Shown in pieces: positions 10,828-21,500 of a stretch of 64,000 bases of DNA. The position numbers and the translations under genes were made by a program. The number at the start of each line of letters is the position of its first letter. The first letter of the stretch is position 1. A model generated the notes under the pieces. It was not told the origin of the DNA. It worked only from the letters and a program-made list of their open reading frames with translations, and ran no database searches. Source of the stretch: Variovorax sp. JS1663 (GTDB lineage Bacteria; Pseudomonadota; Gammaproteobacteria; Burkholderiales; Burkholderiaceae_C); assembly GCF_002157355.1 (NCBI RefSeq), contig NZ_LYMK01000006.1:62001-126000 (forward strand). The letters run 5' to 3'.

Positions 10828-11421
10828 ATGCCCCACAATCCGCGCATGCCCGCACCCAGCCCCGACGCCGAACTGGCGGCATTGATCGACCGTGTCGGCC
10901 GACGGGACGAGACCGCCCTGCGTCTGCTCTACGAGCGGGCCTCGCCGAAGCTCTTCGGCCTGGCGATGAAGGTGGTGCGCCAGCGCGAATGGGCCGAGGA
11001 TGTGCTGCAGGAATCCTTTCTCACCATCTGGCGCGTGGCGTGCGACTACCGCACCACGTTGAGCCCGCCGATGGCCTGGATGGGGCTGATCGTGCGCAGC
11101 CGCGCGCTGGACCTGCTGCGCCGGCGCACCGCCGACCGCGCCCAGCTCACACAGGAATTCGACGAGGTGATGGCGGAGACCTTCGAGTCCGATGCCGCCA
11201 ACCCGATGGACACCGCAGATGCCAGCGAACAGGCCTGGGCGCTGCACCAGTGCCTGAGCCGGCTCGAGGGCCGCCAGCGCGAGGTGCTGAGCCTGGCCTA
11301 CCTGCGCGAGCTCAGCCACGGCGAGCTGGCCGAGCAGCTCAAGCTGCCGCTGGGCACGGTCAAGACCTGGATCCGGCGCGGCCTGGACAAGCTGCGCAGC
11401 TGCATGCAGCAGTTCGCGTGA
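10828..11421 (+). CDS. ECF-type RNA polymerase sigma factor (SigK/RpoE-like)
   Basis: A 197-residue extracytoplasmic-function sigma factor. Region 2 (about 25-90) includes LYERASPKLFGLAMKVV and the core-binding EDVLQESFLTIWR; region 4 (about 135-190) includes LSHGELAEQLKLPLGTVKTW, the -35 recognition helix. A start at the second methionine (10846, MPAPSPDAE) is equally possible. The next gene, 10 bp downstream, is an RskA-type membrane anti-sigma factor, so activity is presumably released when the anti-sigma protein is inactivated. Confidence 0.94.
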   Translation: MPHNPRMPAPSPDAELAALIDRVGRRDETALRLLYERASPKLFGLAMKVVRQREWAEDVLQESFLTIWRVACDYRTTLSPPMAWMGLIVRSRALDLLRRRTADRAQLTQEFDEVMAETFESDAANPMDTADASEQAWALHQCLSRLEGRQREVLSLAYLRELSHGELAEQLKLPLGTVKTWIRRGLDKLRSCMQQFA

Positions 11422-11431
11422 GGGCCGCGCC

Positions 11432-12184
11432 ATGAATCTTCACGCCCATCCCGAACTGCTGGAGCTGCTGGCCGCGAGCCATGCGCTGGGAACGCTGCGC
11501 GGCGGTGCCCGCCGACGCTTCGAGGCACTGGCCCGGGAGCAGGCGCCCGTGCGCGCCGCGGCCCTGGTCTGGCAGAGCCGGCTGGCCAGCATGGCGGAGC
11601 TGCAGTCGCCCGTGATGCCGGATCCGGCCGTCTGGACGCGGATCCGCAACCTGATCACCGCCGAACAGGAGCAGGAAGTCATCGCCCGCCAGCGCGCGGC
11701 ACCTGCGTCTGCGGCGCCGGCGCGCGGCGGCTGGCTGCGCAGCCTCGCGCTCTGGCGCAGTGCCACGGCCGCTGGCGCGCTGGCCACAGTGATCGCGACG
11801 GTCGTGGGCCTCCAGCTCGGCGAGCAGTTGCGCAATGCGCCGGCGGTGCAATACGTGGCCGTGCTGTCGGACGACCAGGCTACCGCCTCCATGCTGGTGA
11901 CCTTCGACCCGAAGAAGCGCCAGCTGCTGCTGCAGCGCGTCGGCGGCTACCGCGAGGGCGAGGACAAGTCGCTGCAGCTCTGGGCGTTGCCGCCCGGCGG
12001 CGCGCCGCGCTCGCTCGGCGTGCTGGGACGCGATGCGGCCCTGCGGCTGCCGGCGCAGGAAGGCGATGTGCGCGCCGTGCCGGCGCTGGCCGTCAGCCTC
12101 GAGCCCCGCGGCGGCGTGCCCAGCGAGCGCGGGCCGACCGGACCGGTGCTCTTCAAGGGCGCGCTGATCGAAAAGACACTTTGA
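11432..12184 (+). CDS. RskA-type anti-sigma factor
   Basis: A 250-residue single-pass inner-membrane protein. The cytoplasmic N-terminus (1-105) starts with PELLELLAASHALGTLRGGA, the anti-sigma domain pattern. One helix (about 110-128, AAGALATVIATVVGLQLG) leads to a periplasmic RskA domain with LLLQRVGGYREGEDKSLQLW and GAPRSLGVLG. It holds the co-encoded sigma factor at the membrane. The last four codons and stop are followed by a near-copy of themselves (see the repeat at 12170). Confidence 0.9.
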   Translation: MNLHAHPELLELLAASHALGTLRGGARRRFEALAREQAPVRAAALVWQSRLASMAELQSPVMPDPAVWTRIRNLITAEQEQEVIARQRAAPASAAPARGGWLRSLALWRSATAAGALATVIATVVGLQLGEQLRNAPAVQYVAVLSDDQATASMLVTFDPKKRQLLLQRVGGYREGEDKSLQLWALPPGGAPRSLGVLGRDAALRLPAQEGDVRAVPALAVSLEPRGGVPSERGPTGPVLFKGALIEKTL

Positions 12185-12203
12185 GCGAGAAGACGCTCTG
12201 AGC
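12170..12203 (+). repeat. tandem 17-bp duplication of the anti-sigma gene end
   Basis: GAAAAGACACTTTGAGC (12170-12186) is followed at once by GAGAAGACGCTCTGAGC (12187-12203). Both read Glu-Lys-Thr-Leu-stop, and all differences between the copies fall at third codon positions. Translation ends in the first copy. Confidence 0.7.
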
Positions 12204-12213
12204 GGGTCGTTAA

Positions 12214-12252
12214 CATCCTGCGACGCACCGTCGGCGATTCGACCGCAGGATG
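12214..12252. repeat. inverted repeat upstream of the SGNH hydrolase gene
   Basis: CATCCTGCG and CGCAGGATG are perfect 9-bp arms around a 21-nt loop that itself contains GTCG...CGAC. It ends 28 bp before the hydrolase start. There is no T run, so a terminator is unlikely; an operator or leader hairpin is possible. Confidence 0.4.
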
Positions 12253-12280
12253 CGTTTCGAAGACTCGTTTCCTGAACTCG

Positions 12281-13066
12281 ATGGTGTCGATGCACGCTGC
12301 TCCTGCCGCCAAGGCGGCCCGCCGGCTCCTGCTGCCGATCGCGCTGCTCTTCGCGACGCTCGGCGCACAGGCCCAGTTCCCGAATGCCCCGGGCCCGGAC
12401 GGCGCCCCCTCCCCCGCTTACCTGGCAGCGCAGGCGCGCTGGCGCAGCGAACTCGCCGCCTTCGACGCCGCCGACCGGCAGCAATGGCCCAGCGAGGGCG
12501 GCGTGGTCTTCGTCGGCAGCTCCACCATCCGCTTCTGGACGCGGCTGGCGCAGGACTTTCCGCAGCTGCCGGTGGTCATCAACCGCGGCTTCGGCGGCTC
12601 GACCATGGCGGACTGCAGCTACTTCGCGCGCGAGTTGGTGCTGCGCTACAAGCCGCGGCACGTGCTGGTGTATGCGGGCGACAACGACCTGGCGGAAGGC
12701 CGCACGCCGATCCAGATCCTGGAGAGCTTCGCGCAGTTCGCGAACACGGTGCGAACCGCGCTGCCGGAGGCGCGCATCAGCTACATCTCGATCAAGCCAA
12801 GCCCCTCGCGCGAGAAGCTGCAGCCGCAGATGCGGGAGACCAACGACATCATCGGGGCCTACCTGCGGCGGCTGCCGAACAGCGAGTACATCGATGTGTT
12901 CACGCCGATGCTGGGAGCGGACGGGCGGCCAAGGCCCGAGCTGTTCCGGGGTGACCGGCTGCACCTCAACGACGAGGGCTACCGGCTGTGGCGCTCCGTG
13001 ATCGGCGCACAGCTGGTGCGGCCGGCGGATCAGGCCGAGCTGTCCATCGCCCCGGTGTCGCGGTAG
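12281..13066 (+). CDS. Secreted SGNH/GDSL-family hydrolase
   Basis: A 261-residue periplasmic esterase-like protein. The signal peptide is RRLLLPIALLFATLGAQA. The SGNH blocks are clear: VFVGSSTIRFW (nucleophile serine, GSS in place of GDS), GFGGSTMADC (glycine block), YAGDNDLAEG (asparagine block) and DRLHLNDEGY (Asp-His of the triad). Proteins of this sort remove acyl groups from glycans or lipids. Its 3' end overlaps the 3' end of the convergent OpgC-like acyltransferase by 37 bp, which suggests a linked glycan acylation/deacylation role, but no substrate is shown. A second methionine at 12290 is an alternative start. Confidence 0.88.
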   Translation: MVSMHAAPAAKAARRLLLPIALLFATLGAQAQFPNAPGPDGAPSPAYLAAQARWRSELAAFDAADRQQWPSEGGVVFVGSSTIRFWTRLAQDFPQLPVVINRGFGGSTMADCSYFARELVLRYKPRHVLVYAGDNDLAEGRTPIQILESFAQFANTVRTALPEARISYISIKPSPSREKLQPQMRETNDIIGAYLRRLPNSEYIDVFTPMLGADGRPRPELFRGDRLHLNDEGYRLWRSVIGAQLVRPADQAELSIAPVSR

Positions 13067-14181
13067 CGGCCCTTCGGCGGCCGGCTGTCCCACCACAGCG
13101 TGGCGCGCGCCACCCCGTACAGCCACGCAAACACCGCACCCAGCAGCAGCGCATCGCCCCACCAGGGCCGCGCGGTCTGGCTGTCGCCGTAGAAGGCCAG
13201 CACCAGCAGCACCGCCACCAGGTGCGCGCAGAAGACCGGCAGCGAAGCCGCGCCCATGGCTTCCAGCCAGTGCAGGCGCGGGATGCGCCGCATCAGCCCG
13301 GGGCCGAAACGCACCGCGACGATGCCCAGCACCACCAGGTTCACGATGCGCAGCGGGCCGAGCTGCCACTTGTCGAACAGCAGGTTCAGCTCTTCGTCGC
13401 CGCCGAAGGGTGCCTGGCCGTTGATGCCGTGGTGGCGCCACCAGATGCCGTAGACGGCCAGCGCGATGGCGATCGCGACGAGCCAGCGCGGAAAGCGGAA
13501 GGGCTCGGCATCCGGCGCATGCCGGCTGGCGCCGATCCACAGCCCGGCGAACCACAGGAACTGCCAGGCGAAGGCGTTGAACGCGCCCATCTCATGGAAA
13601 GGAACCGGCAAGTGCAGGTACAGCGCAGCCAGTCCGTACAGCCACTCGCTGAACCCGAACTGCGCCAGCGCCCAGAAGGCGGCGCTCGCCACCATCACGC
13701 CGGTCCAGCCGTGGCGCAGCGCGAAGGCCAGCACCCAGGGGCTCATCAGCATGAAGAAGATGTACATCGGCAGGATGTCGAGCAGCGCCGGCTCGTACAC
13801 CAGCAGCAGCGAATAGACGAAGCCCTCGGGCGGGTTCGCCAGGTAGAAGGACAGCAGGTTCTTCACTGCCGGCTGGTCGATGCGCAGGCCGACCTTCGTG
13901 ATGATGGTGAAGAGGAAGAGCAGCGTCGCCGCCTGCGCCAAGTAGACCTTGAGCGCGCGCCGCCAGAAGGCCCGGCGCATCGCGTCCACGCCCTGGCGGT
14001 CGCTGATGCGGGTGTAGACCAGGCCGGCGACGAAGGCCGAGAGCAGCACGAAGCCTTCCGCCGCCGAGACGAAGCCGAAGGGCTGCCCCAGCGGATCGGT
14101 GAAGCGCGTCGGAAGATGGGTGAAGGTCATCAGCACGAGCATCAGCCCGCGCAGTGCGTCGATTTCCCAGTAGCGCTTCAT
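13030..14181 (-). CDS. opgC: OpgC-family membrane acyltransferase
   Basis: A 383-residue polytopic inner-membrane protein with about ten helices. The N-terminus YWEIDALRGLMLVLMTFTHL and the segment VSAAEGFVLLSAFVAGLVY are hallmarks of the OpgC (succinyltransferase) family, which transfers succinyl groups to osmoregulated periplasmic glucans. The glucan synthase genes opgG and opgH are not in this window. It lies 67 bp downstream of a GT4 glycosyltransferase on the same strand, so the natural acceptor may be another glycan. The C-terminal coding end overlaps the convergent SGNH hydrolase. Confidence 0.85.
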   Translation of the reverse strand: MKRYWEIDALRGLMLVLMTFTHLPTRFTDPLGQPFGFVSAAEGFVLLSAFVAGLVYTRISDRQGVDAMRRAFWRRALKVYLAQAATLLFLFTIITKVGLRIDQPAVKNLLSFYLANPPEGFVYSLLLVYEPALLDILPMYIFFMLMSPWVLAFALRHGWTGVMVASAAFWALAQFGFSEWLYGLAALYLHLPVPFHEMGAFNAFAWQFLWFAGLWIGASRHAPDAEPFRFPRWLVAIAIALAVYGIWWRHHGINGQAPFGGDEELNLLFDKWQLGPLRIVNLVVLGIVAVRFGPGLMRRIPRLHWLEAMGAASLPVFCAHLVAVLLVLAFYGDSQTARPWWGDALLLGAVFAWLYGVARATLWWDSRPPKGRYRDTGAMDSSA

Positions 14182-14248
14182 CGCGAGGTCGCCGGCATCG
14201 ACGGCAAGCCCGTCGAACGGCAGGTGGTCATGGCAGGTTCTCTTGTTC

Positions 14249-15490
14249 CTAGCCCAGCTTGCGGATCGCGTCGATCACGACCTCGCTGTAGCCCTTCCAG
14301 GTGTAGCTCGCCGCATGCTGCACCGCTGCCTCGCTCATCGCCGGCAGCGCCTGCCTGTTCTGGTTGAACCAGGCCAGCTTCTCGGCGATCTTCTCCGGCG
14401 AGCGGATCGGCACCAGGAAGCCGGTCTTGCCTTCGACCACCAGGTCGTCGCCGCCGGTGTTGGGGGTGATCACGATCGGAAGGCCCTGGCTCATGGCCTC
14501 CTGCATCACCAGCGCGCGCCCTTCGTAGAGCGAGGGCAGGCAGAACACGTCGCAGCTGCGCATCAGCGCCAGCACCTCGGGGTGGGGGCGGCCCTTCTCG
14601 TGCGTGAAACCGGCGTACTGGCCGCGGTAGAAGTCGAGATCGGCGAGCAGCGAGCCCATGACGACCAGCTCGATGTTCTCGCCCTTGAGCAGCTGCATGG
14701 CCTGGAACAGGTCGGCCAGGCCCTTGCGCTGGCCCATCGAGCCGACGAAGAGCACCCGCAACGGCTTCGAGGGATCGACCGTCTTCGGCGCCGGCGCGGC
14801 GGCCGACAGCGGCGAGCCGAAGGGCGAGAGCACCCGCGTCTTCTGCCCGGCCCAGGCCGGCAGCGAATCGGCCACGAAGCGGCTCGGCACCACCACCAGG
14901 TCGGCCAGCTCCAGCTCCTTCGCCTTGCGCTCCAGCTTGGCGGGCGAATCGGACATGCCGCCGCCCAGCGCCTGGCGCCAGGCGGGCAGGCGCTGGATTT
15001 CCTCTTCCATCAGCCTGCGGCCGACTTCCCAGTACGAGATGGGCAGGTCGTACACGCACTTGACCCCCAGCGCACGGGCCGCCTTGAAGGTGTCGAGCGC
15101 GGAATCCTCGTAGGTATAGACGGCACCCAGGCCGAAGCGCCGGTGCAGGCGCGGCAGGGCGCGGGCGCTGAAGCGGTCGAAGTCCTGCAGCACCCCGTCG
15201 ATGGAGGCGAAGCCCTGCTCGTGGCGCAGCCAGTAGTTCCAGCCGGCCCGGGAGCAGACGGCGCGGGCCAGCTCACGCCACGGATGCTGCAGGATCTTCT
15301 CGCGCGGGATGTTGAAGCGGCGGCGCAGCAGGTCTCGGCTCAGGCCCTGGGGTACCAGCTTGAGGGCCGGGTTGTCCGGCGCGACCGCCAGCGTGGTCGT
15401 GAAACGCGCGAGCATGCCGGCGGCCTCCAGCCCGTCGAGCATGGCACGCACGTTCTGGTTGCCTGCGGGATGGCTGAACAGCAGTTTCAT
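14249..15490 (-). CDS. Glycosyltransferase family 4 (GT-B fold)
   Basis: A 413-residue cytoplasmic or membrane-bound glycosyltransferase. The C-terminal half has RVLFVGSMGQRKGLADLFQA, then EVLALMRSCDVFCLPSLYEG and the donor-binding acidic motif EAMSQGLPIVITPNTGGDD. The N-terminal half, including YDLPISYWEVGRRLMEEE, is the acceptor domain. The donor sugar is unknown. It is the first gene of a probable two-gene unit with the OpgC-like acyltransferase and is divergent from the macroglobulin gene across 86 bp. Confidence 0.9.
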   Translation of the reverse strand: MKLLFSHPAGNQNVRAMLDGLEAAGMLARFTTTLAVAPDNPALKLVPQGLSRDLLRRRFNIPREKILQHPWRELARAVCSRAGWNYWLRHEQGFASIDGVLQDFDRFSARALPRLHRRFGLGAVYTYEDSALDTFKAARALGVKCVYDLPISYWEVGRRLMEEEIQRLPAWRQALGGGMSDSPAKLERKAKELELADLVVVPSRFVADSLPAWAGQKTRVLSPFGSPLSAAAPAPKTVDPSKPLRVLFVGSMGQRKGLADLFQAMQLLKGENIELVVMGSLLADLDFYRGQYAGFTHEKGRPHPEVLALMRSCDVFCLPSLYEGRALVMQEAMSQGLPIVITPNTGGDDLVVEGKTGFLVPIRSPEKIAEKLAWFNQNRQALPAMSEAAVQHAASYTWKGYSEVVIDAIRKLG

Positions 15491-15576
15491 ATCGATCGAT
15501 CATAGTGGACGGCTATGGCTCATCCGCGTCGCCGCGCGGGAGTTGCGCTACGCTCGCGCCCCGAAGGAGAAGTCTG

Positions 15577-18500
15577 TTGAAAACGAGAACGAAAACGACG
15601 ATGCGGACCTTCGCGGCCGCCGCACTGGCCCTCTGCGCCCTCGGCGCGCAGGCACTGCAGATCACCAGCCTCACGCCGCAGGGTGAAGTGGCTCGGATCC
15701 GCCAAGTGGTCGCGAAGTTCGACCAGGCGGCCATCAATTTCGGCGACCCCAAGGCGCCCGCCCCGCTCGCGGTGAGCTGCAGCGACGCGCAGGCCGGCAA
15801 GGGTACGGGGCGCTGGACCGGCGACAAGCAATGGGTCTGGGACTTCGAGAACGATTTGCCGCCGGGCGTGCGCTGCACGGTCACGCGGATCGCGGGCTTC
15901 AAGTCGGCCTCGGGCGCGGAGCTGACCGGGCCGGAGCGCTACCAGTTCGGGAGCGGCGGCCCCTTCGTGCGCAATTGGCAGCCGAGCTATGGCCGGATCG
16001 ACGAGGAGCAGCAGTTCATGCTGGAGCTCAACGGCCCGGCCACGCTGGAAAGCGCGCGCGAGAACATCTGGTGCCAGGCCGACGGCGTGGGCGAGCGCAT
16101 CCCGGTGCGGCTGGTCGAGGGCGAGCAGCGGCAGGCCCTTCTCAAGGCCTTCGGCCGCGAGCGGGATGCCGAGAAGACGCCGCTGCGCTTCGTCACGCTC
16201 CAGTGCAATCGCCGGCTGACACCCGGCGGGCGCCTGCAGCTGGTGTACGGCAAGGGCGTCGCAACGCCATCCGGCGTGGCCAACGCGGTCGAGCGGCGCA
16301 TGAACTTCCAGGTGCGGGAGCCTTTCGCCGCGTCCTTCACCTGCGAGCGCGAGAACGCCCAGTCGGCCTGCCTGCCGCTCAAGCCCATGGTGCTGCAGTT
16401 CAATGCGCCGGTGGCGCGCAAGCTCGCGGCGCAGATCACGCTCAAGGGCGCCGGCAAGACCTTCAAGCCCAAGTTCGACGACGAAGGCGCGGCCAAGGAC
16501 GAGGACGCGGTGGTCGACTCGGTCAGCTTCCCGCCGCCCTTTGCCGAGCAGACGCCCTTCACGATCGAGCTGCCCGCGAAGTTCGAGGATGCCTCGGGCC
16601 GCGCCCTGGCCGCGCCCGACAGCTTTCCGCTCAAAGTCTCCACGGGCGCCATGCCGCCCCTGGCCAAGTTCGCCGCTTCGCCCTTCGGCGTGGTCGAGCG
16701 TCTGGCCGAGCCCGGTGGCACGGCCCTGATGCCGGTCACGGTGCGGCGCGTCGAGCCGGCGCTGCAGGTCCAGGCGCTGACGCCTGGTCAGGTCAGCGAC
16801 CTCAACCCGAAGACGGATGCCGAGATCATTGCCTGGTTCCGCAAGGTGCGCCGCTACGAAAGCAACTACATGATGTCGCGCACGCAGGCGGCGCGCGACG
16901 TCAAGGGCGCACTGCCCAAGGTGATCGACAAGGAAGAGCGCGAGCGCGTCCAGACGCGCATGCTGTCGCTGCTGGGCGGCCAGGCCCGCGTGAAGACGCT
17001 GGACATGCCCAGGGCCGAGGGCGGAGACCCGCGGCCCTTCGAGGTCATCGGCATTCCGCTGACACCGGGCTTCCACGTGCTGGAGATCGCCTCGCAGAAA
17101 CTGGGCGACGCCCTGCTCGACGAACGCTACGGCGCCGGCCGCACGATGTACGTGCGTACCACCGCGCTGGCCACCAACCTGGCCGTGCACTTCAAGCTGG
17201 GCCGCGAGAACGCGCTGGCCTGGGTCACGACCCTGGACAAGGGCAAGGTGGTCCCCAACGCGGCGGTGCGCGTGTCGGACTGCAACGGCAAGGAAATCGC
17301 CGCCGGCACCACCGATGCGCGCGGCCTCGTGCAGCTGGCCGGCATCTCCTCCAGCCCCCCGAGCTGTTCCAGCGAGGAGGACTACAGCGGCGACGCCTAC
17401 TTCGTCAGCGCCCGTGCCAAGGACGAGCGCGGCGTCGAGGACCTTGCCTTCACCTGGAGCGACTGGCAGCGCGGCATCGAGCCCTGGCGCTTCAATGTGC
17501 CGACCAGCATGGAGCCCGAGCCCGACCGCGTGGCCCACACCGTGTTCGACCGCACCCTGCTGCGCGCCGGCGAGACGGTGTCGATGAAGCACCTGATCCG
17601 CACGCAGACGCGCGAAGGCTTCGGTCTTCCGAAGACCCTGCCCGACACGCTGGTCGTGACGCACGTGGGCAGCGGCCAGCAGTTCACCCAGCCGCTGAAT
17701 TGGCGCAAGACGCGCACCGGCGGCCAGAGCGGCGAGAACACCTTCGCGATCCCGCCCGCGGCCAAGCTCGGGCTCTACCAGGTGGAACTGCGCAGCGGCA
17801 AGGAAGGCAGCGCCGATGCCGAGGACGGCGGCCCGCGCAGCTTCGGCACCGGCCAGTTCCGCGTCGAGGAATTCCGCCTGCCGGTGCTGGAAGGCCGGAT
17901 CGCGCCGGCCGAGAAGAAGCCGCTGGTGGCCGCGACCTCGCTGCCCACCGACGTGCAGGTCAACTACGTGGCCGGCGGCGGTGCGGGCAACCTGCCGGTG
18001 CGGGTGACGGCGGCCGTGCGGGCCAAGAGCCTGTCCTTCCCCGACTTCGACGCCTTCAGCTTCTCGCCGCCGCGCACCGACGGCCAGGCTGCCGCCGATG
18101 CCGAGGAGTCGGAATCGGCATCGCAGGACCTGCGCGTGATCGCCGACAAGCTGCCGCTGACGCTCAACAAGGACGGTGCCGGCAAACTCACCATCGAGAA
18201 GATCCCCCTGGCCAAGGCGACGCCGCGCGAACTGCTGCTGGAAGCCACCTATTCCGACCCCAACGGCGAGGTGCAGACCCTGCGCGGCATGCAGACGCTC
18301 TGGCCCGCCGCCGTGATCGCCGGCGTCAAGACCGAGAGCTGGGTCTCGGTCAGCCAGAAGCTCAAGTTCCAGGCCCTGGCGCTCGATCTTGCCGGCAAGC
18401 CGCAGGAAGGCGTGACGCTCAACGTGCGGGCCGTCGCGCGCATCACCACCACCAGCCGCAAGCGCATGGTGGGTGGCTTCTACACCTACGACAACAAGAC

Positions 18501-21500
18501 CGAGGTGAAGGAGATCGGCACCGTCTGCAGCGGCAAGAGCGATGCCCGCGGCCTGCTGTTGTGCGAGGCCGAGCTCAAGGAGGCCGGCCAGGTCGAGCTG
18601 ATCGCCAGCGCCACCGACAAGGACGGGCGCGACAGCCGCGCCTCCAGCACCGTCTACGTCACCCGCCAGGGCGAGCTCTGGTTCGGCGGCGAGGACCACG
18701 ACCGCATCGACGTGCTGCCCGAGAAGAAGAACTACCAGCCCGGCGAGACCGCCCGCTTCCAGGTGCGCAGCCCCTTCCGCTTCGCCACCGCGCTGGTGTC
18801 GGTGGAGCGCGAGGGCGTGATCGAGACGCAGGTCGTCCAGCTCGACGGCAAGGATCCGACGGTGACGCTGCAGGTCAAGCCCGAGTGGGGGCCGAATGCC
18901 TACGTCAGCGTGCTCGCGCTTCGCGGACGGTTGCGCGAGGTGCCGTGGTACAGCTTCTTCACCTGGGGCTTCAAGGCACCGCGCGAGTGGTGGACCGCCT
19001 TCTGGTACGAGGGCAAGGAATATGTGGCGCCCACCGCGCTGGTCGACCTGAGCAAGCCGGCCTTCCGCCTCGGGCTGGCGGAAATCCGCGTCGGCACCCA
19101 GGCCCACCAGATCGATGTGAAGGTGGCGAGCGACAAGCCCAGCTACCCGGTGCGCGGCAAAGCGCAGGTCACCATCTCGGCCAAGCTGCCGGACGGCAAG
19201 CCCGCCGCCGGCGCCGAGGTCGCGCTGGCCGCGATCGACCAGGCCCTGCTGGAGCTGATGCCCAACGACAGCTGGAAGCTGCTGGAGGCCATGATGCAGC
19301 GGCGCAGCTGGGGCGTTTCCACCGCCACCGCGCAGATGGAGATCGTCGGTCGCCGGCACTACGGCCGCAAGGCGGTGCCGGCCGGCGGCGGTGGCGGCAA
19401 GGGCCAGACCCGCGAGCTGCTCGACACCCTGCTGCTGTGGAATCCGGCCGTGGTGCTGGATGCCAACGGCCAGGCCACGGTGACGGTACCGCTCAACGAC
19501 GCGCTGACGACTTTCCGGATCGTGGCGGTGGCGGATGCCGGCACCAGCCTCTTCGGCACGGGGCAGACCTCCATCCAGGCCACCCAGGACCTGCAGATCG
19601 TCAGCGGCCTGCCGCCACTGGTGCGCGAGGACGATCAGTTCCGCGCCCAGATCACCCTGCGCAACACCACTCAGAAGCCGATGAAAGTGGAAGCCGCGCT
19701 GCGCGACACCTCGCTCAAGCCGAGCGCCGCGCCGGGCCGCCCCAAGCAAGCGAGCGCCCCCTCGGGGGGCAGCGAAGTACACGCAGTGACGAGCGTGGGG
19801 GCTGAACTTGCTCTGCAGACGGTCGAGATCCCGGGCGGCGAGGCGCGCGAGCTGGCTTGGATGGTGACGGCGCCCGCACAGTTGGCGCAGACCCGCGCCG
19901 AGGCCATCCTCTGGGAGATCGAAGCGCGCGACACGATCGGCGGCGCGCGCGACGCGCTCAAGGTGCGGCAGCGCATCGTGCCGGCGGTGCCGCTCACGGT
20001 GCAGCAGGCCACGCTGGTGCAGCTGGACGGCCCCTTCACCCTCGACGTGGCGCCCCCAGCCGACGCCCTGCCAGGCCGCGGCGGCTTGAAGCTCTCGCTG
20101 CAGCCGCGTCTGGCCGAGGGCCTGACGGGTGTGCGCGACTGGTTCGCTGCCTATCCCTATGCCTGCCTTGAGCAGAAGACCAGCAAGTCCATCGGACTCC
20201 GGGACGGCAAGGCCTGGCAGGCGGTGGTGGCGCAGCTGCCCAGCTACCTCGACGGCGACGGCCTGGCCAGCTACTTCCCACCACGCGACGGCGAAGCCAA
20301 CCGCGGCAGCGACATCCTGACCGCCTATGTGCTGGCCGCCACCCACGAGGCCGCCGCGCTGGATCCGGCCTTCGCCCTGCCCGACGCGGCCCGGGCGCCC
20401 ATGGAGCAAGGGCTGGTCGCCTTCGTCGAAGGCCGCATCCAGCGCGAGTTCTGGAGCCCGCGCAAGGATCTGGACGTGCGCAAGCTCGCCGCGCTGGAGG
20501 CCCTGTCGCGCTACGGCAAGGCCCAGGGGCGGATGACCGGCAGCCTCACCATCGCGCCCAACCAGTGGCCGACCAGCGCGGTCATCGACTGGATCAACAT
20601 CCTCAAGCGCGTGCCCGACGTACCGCAGCGCCAGCAGCGCCTCGACGAGGCCAACAACGTGCTGAAGGCGCGCCTGAGCTACCAGGGCACGAAGCTGGTC
20701 TTCAGCACGGAGCGGGACGACTACTGGTGGTGGCTGATGGCCAACGGGGACGTCAACACGGCCCGCCTGCTGCTGGCCGTGCTGGACGATCCTGCGTGGA
20801 AGGAGGACATCGGACGGCTGGCCAGCGGCTTCATCGGCCGTCAGCAGAAGGGCGCCTGGCACACGACCACGGCCAACCTCTGGGGTGGCCTGGCGCTCGA
20901 GAAGTTCTCGAAGCAGTTCGAGAACACCCCGGTCGCCGGCATCACCGCCGCCAACCTGGGCAATGCCAAAGCCCAGGTGGACTGGAGCAAGGTCGAGCGC
21001 GTCAAGACAGGTGATCCGGGCGGCGCGCCCAACCAGACGACGGCCTTCGGTGCGCCTGCGGCGCCAGGCAACCTGCGCAACAACAGCATGTTCCTGCCCT
21101 GGCCGGCCGGAGCCCCGGCCGCGCGCGACACCCTGTTGGTCACCCAGAGCGGCAGCGGGAGGCCCTGGCTCACGGCCCAGTCGGTCGCGGCCGTTCAGCT
21201 CAAGGCGCCGTTCGCGGCCGGCTATGCGATCAAGAAGACCGTGACGCCGGTGGAGCAGGCGGTCAAGGGCGTCTACACGCGCGGCGACGTTCTGCGGGTG
21301 AGCCTGGAAGTCAATGCCAGCGCGGACATGACCTGGGTTGCGATCACCGACCCGATCCCGGGCGGCGCCACCATCCTCGGCAGCGGTTTGGGCCGCGATT
21401 CCCAGATCGCGACGCAGGGAGAAAAGCGTTCCGGTGCCGGCTGGCCCGCCTTCGAGGAGCGCAGCTTCGAGGCCTTCCGCAGCTATTACGAATACCTGCC

